A DNA stretch of 64,000 nucleotides from an uncultured Anderseniella sp. (GTDB lineage Bacteria > Pseudomonadota > Alphaproteobacteria > Rhizobiales > Aestuariivirgaceae): contig CANKYU010000002.1 of NCBI GenBank assembly GCA_947488295.1, positions 1,077,193 through 1,141,192 of the forward strand, given 5' to 3'. Below the pieces are notes generated by a model. That model did not search any database, was not told the origin of the DNA, and saw only the letters and a list, made by a program, of their open reading frames with translations. The translations under genes were made by a program, and so were the position numbers. Below are positions 54,282-63,393 of this stretch, in pieces. The first letter of the stretch is position 1. Every line of letters begins with the position of its first letter.

Positions 54282-55001
54282 TTATTTGCGTGAGTTTTCT
54301 TCCTGGTTCACGGCATCCACATAGGTGCCGATGGCCCGGGCGGTGGTTGTCAGCGTCTGGCGATAAAACAGCATCGCCATCACGGTGCATGTGGCAACGA
54401 TGCACGGCACCGGTCCGAGCAGCAGGAACAGGGCGGCAACGGCGTAATAATAGCCGCGGATGCCATTGTTGAAACTGCGTACCGCTTCTGTCAGCACGGT
54501 GGCGGTTGCTTCAATCTGAATGGTGAAGTGCGGGGTCTCTTCCGCCTGGTCGGGCAACCCACCGCTCAGCGCGACAGTGTAGATGAGTTTGCGCAGCGAG
54601 TAGGTGAAGGCAAAGAAACTGATGCCAAGGATCAGCACCACTACGGACAGGTTTGCCGCCAGCAGTTCGATACTCATGGGGGCCACAAAATGCAGTTGTG
54701 ACAACACCGCATGAACCGATGACACATTGGCGAAAGTGCCGAGCAACGCCGCCAGCACGATCAGCGAGGCGGAGCCGAAGAAGGCCACCGAACTGATGAT
54801 CTGGTTGAGCAATATGGCGTCAAACGGGCGCTGGGCGCGCTGTGTGGACAACCGCATCCAGCGCAGCCGCACGACGCTCAATTGTGCGTTCAGCGTACCG
54901 CGCCCGAACAATGACAGAATAGGTGAATACAGCCACCACGCCGCAAACAGCATGGCGAAGGCAACAAGGTGAAGGCTTGTGAGATCAGGCGGCAAAGACA
55001 T
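54282..55001 (-). CDS. DUF599 family membrane protein
   Basis: 239 residues with four or five transmembrane helices. The DUF599 hallmark FNNGIRGYYYAVAAL (about 177-191) is present, along with RWMRLSTQRAQRPFDAILLN early on. Function unknown. It starts 48 bases from the divergent methyltransferase gene. Confidence 0.9.
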   Translation of the reverse strand: MSLPPDLTSLHLVAFAMLFAAWWLYSPILSLFGRGTLNAQLSVVRLRWMRLSTQRAQRPFDAILLNQIISSVAFFGSASLIVLAALLGTFANVSSVHAVLSQLHFVAPMSIELLAANLSVVVLILGISFFAFTYSLRKLIYTVALSGGLPDQAEETPHFTIQIEATATVLTEAVRSFNNGIRGYYYAVAALFLLLGPVPCIVATCTVMAMLFYRQTLTTTARAIGTYVDAVNQEENSRK

Positions 55002-55049
55002 AGGTGTGTGCTACAGGGGAACAGGATGCAGGGGAAGAGGTTTTGAGGA

Positions 55050-55871
55050 ATGAACGGGATTGTCCACATGAGTGATCATGAAAAATATGTCGCCTCCAAC
55101 AAGGAAGCCTGGAACGAGGCGGCGCCGCGCCATGCCGCCCACAATCAGGCTCAATTGCGCGAACGGTTTGCGCAAGCCGGGTACAACTGCCTGGCAGATG
55201 AAGTCATCAGCATGCTGGAGCGCGTGAATGTCACCGGTAAGTCGGTTGTGCAGGTCGCCTGCAACAACGGCAAGGACCTGCTTTCGCTGAAGAACATGGG
55301 GGCAGGGCGGTGTCTCGGGATTGATCAGGCAGAAGCCTTCCTGGAACAGGCGCGCGAACTGGCCGGGATTGCCGGGCATGGCGATGAGGTGAGTTTCACT
55401 GCTGCGGATGTCTACGCGTTGCCGGCAGACCTGAAGGGTCGCTTCGACATTTTGATGACCACCATCGGCGTGCTGGGATGGATGCCGGATCTGGACGGAT
55501 TTTTCTCTGCGGTTTCAGATCTGATTGTGCCCGGCGGGCACTGGGTAATGGAAGAAATGCACCCAGTTCTGATGATGTACGAACCGGATGATAACGGCGG
55601 ACCGTCAGGGCTTGTCCATTCCTATTTCCAGACCGAGCCTTTTGTGGAGACCTCCGGGCTGGATTACTTCGGTTACGAGCAATACGACTCCAGACCGCAT
55701 TATTCATTCACCCACAAGATGTCGGATATCATGAATGCCGGCATCAAGGTTGGGCTTGAACTCGAGCATATGGATGAGGTCGGGCGTAACATATCAAACT
55801 TCTGCGCCGACCTGGAACATGCCGAGGCGCGGCCTCCGATGGGTCTTTACATGCTGTGGCGCAAGAAGTGA
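55050..55871 (+). CDS. Class I SAM-dependent methyltransferase
   Basis: 273 residues. The SAM-binding motif I is VVQVACNNGKDLLSL (about 70-84), where the usual DxGxGxG is replaced by ACNNGKD; motif II GRCLGIDQAEAFLEQAREL and the post-motif DVYALPADLKGRFDILMTTI follow. The substrate is unknown. ATG at 55050 or 55068 are both possible; neither has an ideal SD. Confidence 0.85.
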   Translation: MNGIVHMSDHEKYVASNKEAWNEAAPRHAAHNQAQLRERFAQAGYNCLADEVISMLERVNVTGKSVVQVACNNGKDLLSLKNMGAGRCLGIDQAEAFLEQARELAGIAGHGDEVSFTAADVYALPADLKGRFDILMTTIGVLGWMPDLDGFFSAVSDLIVPGGHWVMEEMHPVLMMYEPDDNGGPSGLVHSYFQTEPFVETSGLDYFGYEQYDSRPHYSFTHKMSDIMNAGIKVGLELEHMDEVGRNISNFCADLEHAEARPPMGLYMLWRKK

Positions 55872-55958
55872 TGTTGGTCGGAGCGACGCGCACCCAACAG
55901 CATGGGTTCAGCAGAACCCGTTGTCGTTACAGTGCCGCGCCGCTCCTTGTTTCAGCGC

Positions 55959-56234
55959 CTATTGCGCTGGTGCGGTTGTAGCCGGCGGAGCAGCCTGCTC
56001 CTGCGCAGCAGGTGCGCTTTCAGTTGCAGGTGGTACTACGACCTGCTCACTGGTGGTGCCGGTTGTCCCGGTTGTTATCGCCGGGCGATCAGAACCTGCA
56101 AACGAGAAGAAGGCAATCATTGCAAGCAGAATTGCGACAGCAAGGCCGATAAGCCAGCCGTTTGATCCGCCGGAACGGGTGCGATAGTCGGGTGCGTGTG
56201 ATGAGCGGTGCTCATTCTGATAGTCTGTGGCCAT
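55959..56234 (-). CDS. Hypothetical single-span membrane protein
   Basis: 91 residues. A polar N-terminus (YQNEHRSSHAPDYRTRSGG), one transmembrane helix (about 27-47, WLIGLAVAILLAMIAFFSF) and a Thr/Ala/Pro-rich C-terminal tail. The start at 56234 has GGAG eight bases upstream; ATG at 56255 is the alternative. No family recognised. Confidence 0.7.
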   Translation of the reverse strand: MATDYQNEHRSSHAPDYRTRSGGSNGWLIGLAVAILLAMIAFFSFAGSDRPAITTGTTGTTSEQVVVPPATESAPAAQEQAAPPATTAPAQ

Positions 56235-56344
56235 GACAAGTACTCCATTATTCATAGCCCCCCAAGCCTTTTCGATTGAACCACTTCAGCACTCCAATAT
56301 GCCGATGCGGGGGCCGAAATAGGGTATTTTTGTTTGGTTTTTGA

Positions 56345-56473
56345 GGTCAAACGGCTTGTCTGCCTTCGGCAGGCCGTTTGATTTTTACTGGTCGAACAGC
56401 TTGTCTGCCTTCGGCAGGCCGTTTGATTTTTGCTGGTCGAACAGCTTGTCTGCCTTCGGCAGGCCGTTCTCCG
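56345..56473 (+). repeat. Tandem family B palindromes (45-bp unit)
   Basis: Two complete 45-base units and a third partial one (56355, 56400, 56445). Each unit is CTTGTCTGCCTTCGGCAGGC then CGTTTGATTTTT, then TGGTCGAACAG. The core GTCTGCC-TTCG-GGCAGGC is a stable hairpin with a UUCG-type loop, and AAACGGC/GCCGTTT extends the first copy's stem. The last copy ends GCCGTTCTCCG as in other family B elements. It lies downstream of rplS. Confidence 0.85.
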
Positions 56474-56531
56474 TACTTGTCTGATGTCGGGCTGTGTTGG
56501 CTGTCAGGGCGAGGGTGCCGGGACAACAAAA

Positions 56532-56558
56532 AAGGCCGGGAAACAAGGTCCCGGCCTT
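56532..56558 (-). terminator. Rho-independent terminator after rplS
   Basis: On the minus strand AAGGCCGGGA pairs with TCCCGGCCTT around a 7-base loop and runs into TTTTTTG. About 25 bases after the rplS stop. Confidence 0.9.
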
Positions 56559-56580
56559 CTAAAACTCTGAAAGACGCTGC

Positions 56581-57261
56581 TTATTCTGCGTCGGCAGTCT
56601 TTTCGGCAGCTTCCTGGTCGACCTTGGCCCGGGGCGGCTTGCCTTCCAGCAATTCCTTGGCCTGAACAATCCACTCATCGCGCTCGATACGACCGCCGAG
56701 GGACAGCTTTTCGTCATAGTCGGCAATATCGTCCTTCTTCCACTTGGCGATCTGGGTCAGGCTGGTTACGCCTTCGCCGGCCAGCTTTTCAGCAAGCACA
56801 TCGCCAACACCGGAAATCAGCGACACATCATCAACCACCTGGGGTGCGTTGGCGGCCTCGGCCTTGGCAGCGGCTGCCTCGGCAGCGCCAGGGATAACGA
56901 TTGAACGCTTCTTTTCCGCAATACGTGCACGCTTGCCGGTGCGGCCACGCAGGTAATAAAGTTTTGCACGGCGCACCTTGCCGCGGCGCAGTACCTTCAC
57001 GCCTTCAACCAGCGGCGAGTAGATCGGGAACACCCGCTCAACACCTTCGCCATAGCTCAGCTTGCGCACGGTGAAGTTCTCATTGATGCCGGCGCCGGAA
57101 CGGGCGATCACAACGCCTTCATAGTTCTGGATACGCGAGCGCTCGCCTTCGGTGACGCGCACAGCGACAACAACGGTGTCGCCGGGGCCGAATTCCGGAA
57201 TCTCGCGTTTGGCAGTAATGGCCTGAGCCTGCTCGAGCTCGAGCTGCTGGATAATGTTCAT
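56581..57261 (-). CDS. rplS: 50S ribosomal protein L19 with C-terminal HhH-like extension
   Basis: 226 residues, against about 115-130 in typical L19. The N-terminal ~125 residues are classical L19: [49 protein letters not shown] and [14 protein letters not shown]. After an alanine-rich linker comes a domain reading [20 protein letters not shown], then [15 protein letters not shown] and [18 protein letters not shown], a helix-hairpin-helix-like module known to me from the C-terminus of alphaproteobacterial L21. The tail is acidic. Terminator at 56532. Confidence 0.92.
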   Translation of the reverse strand: MNIIQQLELEQAQAITAKREIPEFGPGDTVVVAVRVTEGERSRIQNYEGVVIARSGAGINENFTVRKLSYGEGVERVFPIYSPLVEGVKVLRRGKVRRAKLYYLRGRTGKRARIAEKKRSIVIPGAAEAAAAKAEAANAPQVVDDVSLISGVGDVLAEKLAGEGVTSLTQIAKWKKDDIADYDEKLSLGGRIERDEWIVQAKELLEGKPPRAKVDQEAAEKTADAE

Positions 57262-57443
57262 CGGACGAATTCCTTCTTGGTGCGGCCCGCATTGGTTTTA
57301 ATGCAGATAAGTCGCTCCAACATTTTCAGATACAATCATCTTTCGGCGATCCATTGGCATATGCCTGACCGCCAGATGATCTTGCGATGCGGGTCTTTAC
57401 CCGTGTGAGGGTGCAAAAGTCAATGTCTATCCGTATATTTGGG

Positions 57444-58142
57444 TTATTTGTTTGGTCGTTTTGGCTGAATAAGGTCCGGTCTGCGCTCCAGGGTCAGTTT
57501 TTCCGACTGTTCGCGCTTCCAGCGCGCTATGGCAGCGTGGTCTCCGGACAGCAGAACGGGCGGTATTTCACGGCCCTCCCATTCGCGCGGCCGGGTGAAT
57601 TGCGGATGTTCCAGGCGTCCCTGCTCGAAGCTCTCGTCAGCAGCGGATGCCTGATTGCCCATGATGCCGGGCAACAGGCGCACAATTGCGTCCAGAACCA
57701 CATGGGCAGCAGGTTCCCCGCCTGACAGTACGTAGTCTCCGACCGATACCTCGGTCAGGTTGCGCGCTTCGATAACCCGCTCGTCGACCCCTTCGAACCG
57801 GCCACACACAATAACCACGCCGCTGCCGGCGGCGAGTTCGTGCACATATTCCTGCGTCAGCGGGCGGCCACGCGGGCTCATCAGCAGCCGGGGGCGGGTG
57901 TCTTCCGGCGTACTGGCTGCATCGATCGCGCGGGCCAGCACATCAGGTTTCAGTACCATGCCCGGACCACCGCCTGCCGGTGTGTCGTCTACGGAGGCGT
58001 GCCTGTCGGTTGCATGGGCGCGAATATCACGTGCATCGAGTGACCACAGTCCGTCCTGCAGGCCCCGGCCAGCCATGGACAGGCCGAGGGGGCCTGGAAA
58101 CATGTCCGGGTAAAGCGTCAGCACTGTTGCAAGAAATGACAT
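57444..58142 (-). CDS. trmD: tRNA (guanine(37)-N1)-methyltransferase
   Basis: 232 residues of the SPOUT class. Methylates G37 next to the anticodon and so prevents frameshifting. [18 protein letters not shown] (about 57-74) is the conserved knot region and [20 protein letters not shown] (about 131-150) the SAM-binding trefoil knot; the catalytic aspartate and arginine are in the DD.PxGGG context. Between rimM and rplS, the usual order. Confidence 0.96.
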   Translation of the reverse strand: MSFLATVLTLYPDMFPGPLGLSMAGRGLQDGLWSLDARDIRAHATDRHASVDDTPAGGGPGMVLKPDVLARAIDAASTPEDTRPRLLMSPRGRPLTQEYVHELAAGSGVVIVCGRFEGVDERVIEARNLTEVSVGDYVLSGGEPAAHVVLDAIVRLLPGIMGNQASAADESFEQGRLEHPQFTRPREWEGREIPPVLLSGDHAAIARWKREQSEKLTLERRPDLIQPKRPNK

Positions 58143-58192
58143 GGTCAGGTGATTGCCTTGTTAAAATTGTCCTGACCGGCGGCAAGCCACGG

Positions 58193-58714
58193 TCATTCCG
58201 TGTCGTCGTCGAGCAGTCCAGCCGGAGGATCGATGGCCAGTGTACCGGCGTCAAGATCGATGTCCGGCACGGTTTCCCGGTTGAACGGCATCAGCACGGT
58301 GGATTTCACATCCTTCAGTTTCAGTTCGAGCAGTTCGCCGGCACCGAAGTCCAGCACGTCCACCACCATTCCGATTTGGTCGCCGTTCACGTCAACAGCG
58401 GAAAGCCCGACCAGGTCTGCATGATATACCTCGCCGTCTTCCGGTTCAGGCAACCGGTCGCGGGCGATGGACAGTTCGAGTCCCCTGAGGGTTTCTGCCG
58501 TATTGCGATCAGTTACACCCTCGATACGGGCGCGAAACTGATCCTTTTGAGCCTTCAGGGATTTTATCTCGAGCACAGCGCCGTTGGAGGCATCCAGCGG
58601 ACCATAGGACGCGATGGCTGCAGGGTCAGCGGTGAAGCTTTTCAGCTTCACCTCACCCTGGATACCATGCACGCCGGTTATGACGCCTAGGATGATGCGA
58701 GAATGCTCAGGCAT
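58193..58714 (-). CDS. rimM: Ribosome maturation factor RimM
   Basis: 173 residues. The N-terminal RimM barrel begins ILGVITGVHGIQGEVKLKSF (about 8-27), and the PRC-barrel follows with EVYHADLVGLSAVDVNGDQI then VMPFNRETVPDID... (conserved PF at about 142). It assists 16S 3' domain assembly around S19. It lies in the order rpsP-rimM-trmD-rplS. Confidence 0.94.
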   Translation of the reverse strand: MPEHSRIILGVITGVHGIQGEVKLKSFTADPAAIASYGPLDASNGAVLEIKSLKAQKDQFRARIEGVTDRNTAETLRGLELSIARDRLPEPEDGEVYHADLVGLSAVDVNGDQIGMVVDVLDFGAGELLELKLKDVKSTVLMPFNRETVPDIDLDAGTLAIDPPAGLLDDDTE

Positions 58715-58729
58715 TCAGGCACAAACCGC

Positions 58730-59173
58730 TTATGACGCTGCTTCTTCAGCAGGCGCTTCTGCAGCAGGTTCTTCCGCAGGTGCTGCGGCAGCTTCCTTGG
58801 CAGCTTCAGCTTCAGTTTCTGCGGCTTCTTTTGCGGCGGTAGCGGCTTCGGCCTCGGCTGCTTCGCGCTCAAGACGCTTCTTGCCGGGCTTGGCCTTGTT
58901 CGGGTTGTTGCGCGGCTCGCGTTTTTCGAGGCCGAGCGCATCGAGGAAGCGCAGCACGCGGTCGGTTGGCTTGGCGCCGACGCTCATCCAGTGTTTTGCA
59001 CGATCCACGTCGATGTTCACGCGATCTTCGGAGTCCTTCGGCAGCAGCGGGTTGTAGGTGCCGATCTTCTCGATGAAGCGGCCATCGCGCGGTGCGTTCA
59101 CGTCTGCTACCACGATGCGGTAGTAGGGGCGTTTTTTTGAGCCGCCACGGGCCAGTCTGATTTTCAATGCCAT
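58730..59173 (-). CDS. rpsP: 30S ribosomal protein S16 with Ala/Glu-rich tail
   Basis: 147 residues; the first ~85 are standard S16: [20 protein letters not shown] (about 5-24), [20 protein letters not shown] and [17 protein letters not shown]. The remaining ~60 are a low-complexity Ala/Glu tail ([20 protein letters not shown] and more). Start ATG at 59173, SD AAGGAG nine bases away; a TTG two codons upstream is ignored. First of the rpsP-rimM-trmD-rplS set. Confidence 0.95.
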   Translation of the reverse strand: MALKIRLARGGSKKRPYYRIVVADVNAPRDGRFIEKIGTYNPLLPKDSEDRVNIDVDRAKHWMSVGAKPTDRVLRFLDALGLEKREPRNNPNKAKPGKKRLEREAAEAEAATAAKEAAETEAEAAKEAAAAPAEEPAAEAPAEEAAS

Positions 59174-59227
59174 GTCCAAATTCTCCTTGGGTGTTCACAT
59201 GTCTGGTTAAATTTTCTGAATTCGTCG

Positions 59228-60817
59228 TTATTTCTTTTTCTTCGCAAACCCGGGCAGGCCCTTGAAGCCGCCGCCCCCGCCGAGGCCGGGCAGTCCACCC
59301 TTGCCGCCGAGACCCGGCAGTCCGGGCATTCCACCGCCCATGCCAGGCATGCCGCCCGGCATTTTGGGCATCTTGCCGCTGGCGAGTTCCTTCAGTTCCG
59401 GCGGCACGGCATCCGGGTCCATCTGGGCAAGCTCTGCCTGCATCTTTTCCATTTCTTCAGGCGATGGCATGCCGGCACCGCCGCCCATGCCCATCATCTT
59501 GCCGAGCATGCCGCCTTTGCCCTTGCCCATCTTCTTCATCATGCCGGCCATCTGGATATGCATTTTGAGCAGACGGTTGATTTCCTGGACCTCGACGCCG
59601 GACCCCTTTGCGACACGCTTCTTGCGCGAGGCGTTCATGATTTTCGGGTTGCGTTTTTCCTTTGCAGTCATCGACGAGATTATCGCGAGCTGACGCTTGA
59701 GCACCGAGTTGTCGAGATCGGCGTCTTCAAGCTGCTTCTTCATCTTTCCGAGACCGGGCATCATGCCCATCAGGCCCGACATGCCGCCCATTTTCTGCAT
59801 CTGCCTGAGCTGGTCGGCGAGGTCTTCGAGATCGAAAACCCCCTTCTTCATGCGGGCGGCCATCTTGGCCGCCTTGTCGTGGTCTATGGTCTGGGCGGCT
59901 TTTTCAACCAGCGAGACCACGTCGCCCATGCCGAGAATGCGCGATGCGATACGCTCTGGATGGAAATCTTCAAGACCGTCGAGCTTTTCGCCGGTGCCCA
60001 GGAGCTTGATCGGCTTGCCGGTGACGGCACGCATCGACAGGGCGGCGCCTCCGCGGCCATCGCCGTCAATGCGGGTCAGGACGAGGCCGGAAATGCCGAC
60101 CTGTTCGTCGAACGAGCGTGCGAGATTAACCGCATCCTGCCCGGTCAGCGCATCGGCAACCAGCAGGGTTTCGGCCGGTTTGGCGATATCGCGGACTGCC
60201 TGGACTTCCGCCATCAGTTGTTCATCGATGAACAGACGCCCGGCGGTGTCCAGCATGACCACGTCATAGCCGCCCTTTTTGGCTTCCGACATGGCGCGTT
60301 TGGTGATTGTTGCCGGGTCTTCACCCTTCACGATGGGCAGCGTGTCTACCGAGATCTGCTCACCGAGTATGGCAAGCTGCTCCTGCGCGGCAGGACGGTT
60401 GGTGTCAAGCGAGGCCATGATGACCTTCTGCTTGTCACGTTCGAACAACCGCTTGGCAATCTTTGCGGTTGTGGTGGTTTTACCGGAGCCCTGCAGGCCG
60501 ACCATCAGGATCGGCACCGGCGGTGCCGCCTTGAGGTTGAGGGGTTCAGGATCCTTGCCCAGCATGTCGACAATGGCGTCATTGACGATCTTGACGACCA
60601 TCTGGCCCGGGGTCACCGACTTGATGACTTCCTTGCCGATTGCGCGTTCCTTGACCTGCTCGACGAAGTTGCGCACCACTTCCAGGGCGACGTCGGCTTC
60701 GATCAGGGCCCGGCGCACTTCACGCATGGCGGTGTCGACATCAGCCTCCGACAGGGCACCACGGCCTGTCAGCTTGTCGAAAATACCGCCGAGGCGATCC
60801 TGAAGTGTTTCAAACAT
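59228..60817 (-). CDS. ffh: Signal recognition particle protein Ffh
   Basis: 529 residues. GTPase subunit of the bacterial SRP. N domain, then G domain with G1 GLQGSGKTTTTAKIA (about 106-120), G3 DTAGR, G4 TRIDGD-type TKxD equivalent and G5 GTGEKLDGLEDF. The methionine-rich M domain binds signal peptides and 4.5S RNA; MKKMGKGKGGMLGKMMGMG is in its tail, which ends in a Gly/Pro-rich run and AKKKK. Start ATG at 60817 (MFETLQDRLGGIFDKL); 42 in-frame codons upstream are dismissed. Confidence 0.96.
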   Translation of the reverse strand: MFETLQDRLGGIFDKLTGRGALSEADVDTAMREVRRALIEADVALEVVRNFVEQVKERAIGKEVIKSVTPGQMVVKIVNDAIVDMLGKDPEPLNLKAAPPVPILMVGLQGSGKTTTTAKIAKRLFERDKQKVIMASLDTNRPAAQEQLAILGEQISVDTLPIVKGEDPATITKRAMSEAKKGGYDVVMLDTAGRLFIDEQLMAEVQAVRDIAKPAETLLVADALTGQDAVNLARSFDEQVGISGLVLTRIDGDGRGGAALSMRAVTGKPIKLLGTGEKLDGLEDFHPERIASRILGMGDVVSLVEKAAQTIDHDKAAKMAARMKKGVFDLEDLADQLRQMQKMGGMSGLMGMMPGLGKMKKQLEDADLDNSVLKRQLAIISSMTAKEKRNPKIMNASRKKRVAKGSGVEVQEINRLLKMHIQMAGMMKKMGKGKGGMLGKMMGMGGGAGMPSPEEMEKMQAELAQMDPDAVPPELKELASGKMPKMPGGMPGMGGGMPGLPGLGGKGGLPGLGGGGGFKGLPGFAKKKK

Positions 60818-61009
60818 CTGTTGTTTCCCAAACCGGTTACGCAAAGCAAAATGGCACCCGTGCGCGAACCTTCGCGGACGGATGTGGACCCCTGACCTCC
60901 CGGATGCGGTTTGCGACCGCCCTTGTGTCAGTAAGCCTGCCAATTCATTTTGGCATCTGGAGTGGCCGGTTCAATAGGGTAATTGCGGCTCAAGGTCAAT
61001 CTTAATCCC

Positions 61010-61147
61010 GGCGAACAGCTTTACTCGGTGCTGCACACCTCGCGCCGTTCTATTTTGCCGAACAGCTCTACCCGGCACTTCGTGCCTCGCGACATTCTTT
61101 TTTTCCGAACAGCTTTACTCGGTGCTGCGCACCTCGCGCCGTTCTGG
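61010..61147 (+). repeat. Tandem family B palindromes (about 47-bp unit)
   Basis: Three units beginning GAACAGCT at 61012, 61060 and 61107. Each has the form GAACAGCTTTACTCGG, hairpin, TCGCGCCGTTCT. The hairpins are GGTGCTGCACACC, GGCACTTCGTGCC and GGTGCTGCGCACC: sequences differ while the stem is kept. The second unit is more diverged (TCGCGACATTCT). They fill much of the 444-base gap between divergent ffh and dapF. Confidence 0.85.
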
Positions 61148-61261
61148 GTTGTCTGACCAGCGAACAAGTTTACCAGATGCCGCATGCATCACGATAATCT
61201 AAACGCCACATACTTCGTTACCTCTGGCAAGTTGGGTGCATTTCACCATATAAGGCGCTTA

Positions 61262-62122
61262 ATGAGCACGAACACACATATTCCGTTTCGCAAGATGAAC
61301 GGGCTTGGCAATGATTTTATCATTGTTGACGGCCGCTCCGAGGAACGCCGTTTTACGCCTGAACAGGTTCATGCCTGGTCGGACCGGCAAACCGGTATCG
61401 GCTGTGACCAGTTCATCGTGATGGAAAATTCCGACGTGGCCGATGTGCGCATGCGGATCTACAATGCCGAAGGCCATGAGGTGGAAAGCTGCGGCAATGC
61501 CTCGCGCTGCGTGGCTGACATCCTTTTCACCGAGACCGGCGCCGATACGGCTACGATCGACACCAGGGGCGGGTTTCTGGCCTGCCGCAAGGCGGATGCG
61601 GGCCTGGTTACCGTTGATATGGGCGTGCCGAAGTTCGGATGGCAGGACATCCCGCTGGCGGAGGAGTTTTATGACACGCGCGGCATCGAACTGCAGATCG
61701 GGCCGATCGATGCGCCCATCCTGCACACGCCGTCTGCGGTTAATGTGGGCAATCCGCATGCGATTTTCTGGGTCGACGATATTGACGTGACGGACCTGTC
61801 AAAAACCGGTCCGCTGCTGGAAAATCACCCGGTATTTCCCGACCGCGCAAATATTTCGCTGGCCCGCGTGATTTCACCTGCCCATATCGAAGTGAAAGTC
61901 TGGGAGCGTGGTGTCGGCCTGACGCAGGCCTGCGGCACGGCAGCGTGTGCTGTTGCGGTTTCAGCCGCGCGCACCAAACGCACCGGGCGTGACGTCACGA
62001 TTACGCTGCCGGGCGGCGACCTGAAGATTGAATGGGATCAGCGTGACCATATGCTGATGACCGGACCGGTCAGTTATGACTTTGAAGGCGACCTGCCTGA
62101 GCTGGAAGACGCGAAGCCGTGA
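61262..62122 (+). CDS. dapF: Diaminopimelate epimerase
   Basis: 286 residues. Interconverts LL- and meso-diaminopimelate without cofactor, using two cysteines: [14 protein letters not shown] (about 77-90) and [17 protein letters not shown] (about 220-236) hold them. [15 protein letters not shown] (about 11-25) is the N-terminal signature. The start ATG at 61262 has AAGG upstream; 26 earlier codons in frame appear non-coding. Overlaps mtaB by 4 bases (GTGA). Confidence 0.96.
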   Translation: MSTNTHIPFRKMNGLGNDFIIVDGRSEERRFTPEQVHAWSDRQTGIGCDQFIVMENSDVADVRMRIYNAEGHEVESCGNASRCVADILFTETGADTATIDTRGGFLACRKADAGLVTVDMGVPKFGWQDIPLAEEFYDTRGIELQIGPIDAPILHTPSAVNVGNPHAIFWVDDIDVTDLSKTGPLLENHPVFPDRANISLARVISPAHIEVKVWERGVGLTQACGTAACAVAVSAARTKRTGRDVTITLPGGDLKIEWDQRDHMLMTGPVSYDFEGDLPELEDAKP

Positions 62123-63389
62123 ACAAGCCGGTCGATATCATCAATTTCGGCTGCCGGCTGAATGCCTATGAAGCAGAGGTCATGCGCTCCCATGCCGACA
62201 CGGCCGGGCTTGAAAATGCCGTGGTCATCAATACCTGCGCGGTAACGGCTGAAGCCCAGCGCCAGGCCCGGCAGGCCATCAGGCGGGCCCGCAGGGACAG
62301 ACCTGACGCGCGCATTGTGGTGACCGGCTGCGCTGCCCAGGTGGACGGTGAGGCATTTGCCGCCATGGATGAGGTTGATCTGGTTGTCGGCAATGAGGAA
62401 AAGCTCAAGGTCGACACCTGGCGCGCCAGCGCCCTGGATTTCGGGCTGGCCGGTGAAACGCCGGTGCGTGTCAATGACATCATGCAGGTCAGGGAAACCG
62501 CGCTGCACATGCTCGACGGGTTTGGCGAGCGCACCCGGGCGTTCGTGCAGGTGCAGACCGGATGCGATCATCGCTGCACTTTCTGCATCATTCCGTTTGG
62601 CCGCGGCAATTCACGCTCTGTGGGGGCCGGCGAAGTGGTTGCCCAGATACGCGCACTTGTAGAGTCCGGTTGCCCGGAAGTGGTGCTGTCGGGTGTCGAC
62701 ATCACGTCCTACGGTAAGGATCTTCCCGGCCAGCCGAGCCTGGGCAATCTGGTGCGGCGGATACTGAAAACCGTGCCCGAGCTGCAGCGCTTGCGGATAT
62801 CTTCGATTGACTCGGTTGAAGCTGACGAGGACCTGCTGATCGCCATTGCCGAAGAAGAACGTCTGATGCCGCATCTGCATTTGTCGCTGCAGGCGGGCGA
62901 CGACATGATTTTGAAGCGCATGAAACGCCGCCACCTCAGAGACGATGCCATCCGGTTTTGCGACGATGTGCGCCGCAGACGGCCGGATGTGGTTTTCGGC
63001 GCCGATATCATTGCCGGATTTCCGACCGAAACCGATGAGATGTTTGAAAACTCAATCAGGCTGGTGGAGGACTGCGGGCTGACCTTCCTGCATGTGTTTC
63101 CCTATTCTATCCGGCCTGGAACCCCGGCGGCAAAGATGCCGCAGGTCAATGGTGCCGACATCAAGGCACGCGCGAAGGCCTTGCGCGCGGCGGGTGAAAA
63201 ACGGCTGTCGGGTTTTGTGGCCTCCCAGGTCGGGCAAACCCTGGACGTCCTGTTTGAAACCGAAACGCGCGGCCGCACGCCGCATTATGTCAATGTCGAT
63301 GTTGCCGGACGCAACATGAAACCCGGTGAGATTGCACCGGTGCGCCTTTTGCAGACAGCCGGACATGATCTGGCCGGGGAGCTGGTTGT

Positions 63390-63393
<4 letters not shown>
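62119..63393 (+). CDS. mtaB: tRNA t6A37 methylthiotransferase MtaB
   Basis: 424 residues. Radical-SAM enzyme making ms2t6A37 on tRNA. The N-terminal MTTase domain has cluster cysteines in [21 protein letters not shown] and VTGCAAQ; the radical-SAM CxxxCxxC is [17 protein letters not shown] (about 150-166). A TRAM-like C-terminus follows. The start is GTG, overlapping the dapF stop. Middle gene of dapF-mtaB-ftsY. Confidence 0.94.

Noticed and set aside
56345..56473. Regular repeats that look like a CRISPR array
   Set aside because: Units are adjacent 45-base copies with no unique spacers, no cas genes are nearby, and the units belong to the dispersed palindromic family.
59558..60895. 445-codon open frame antisense to ffh
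   Set aside because: It lies opposite the intact ffh gene, has no SD or recognisable domain and arises from GC-biased codon use.
48976..60920. Shared 14-base word CGGTTTGCGACCGC upstream of leuC and of ffh
   Set aside because: A match of this length between two places in 64 kb is expected by chance.
61010..61147. Tandem repeats between ffh and dapF as a CRISPR-like array
   Set aside because: Only three units of about 47 bases with little spacer between them, varying within the hairpin instead of having constant repeats and unique spacers.
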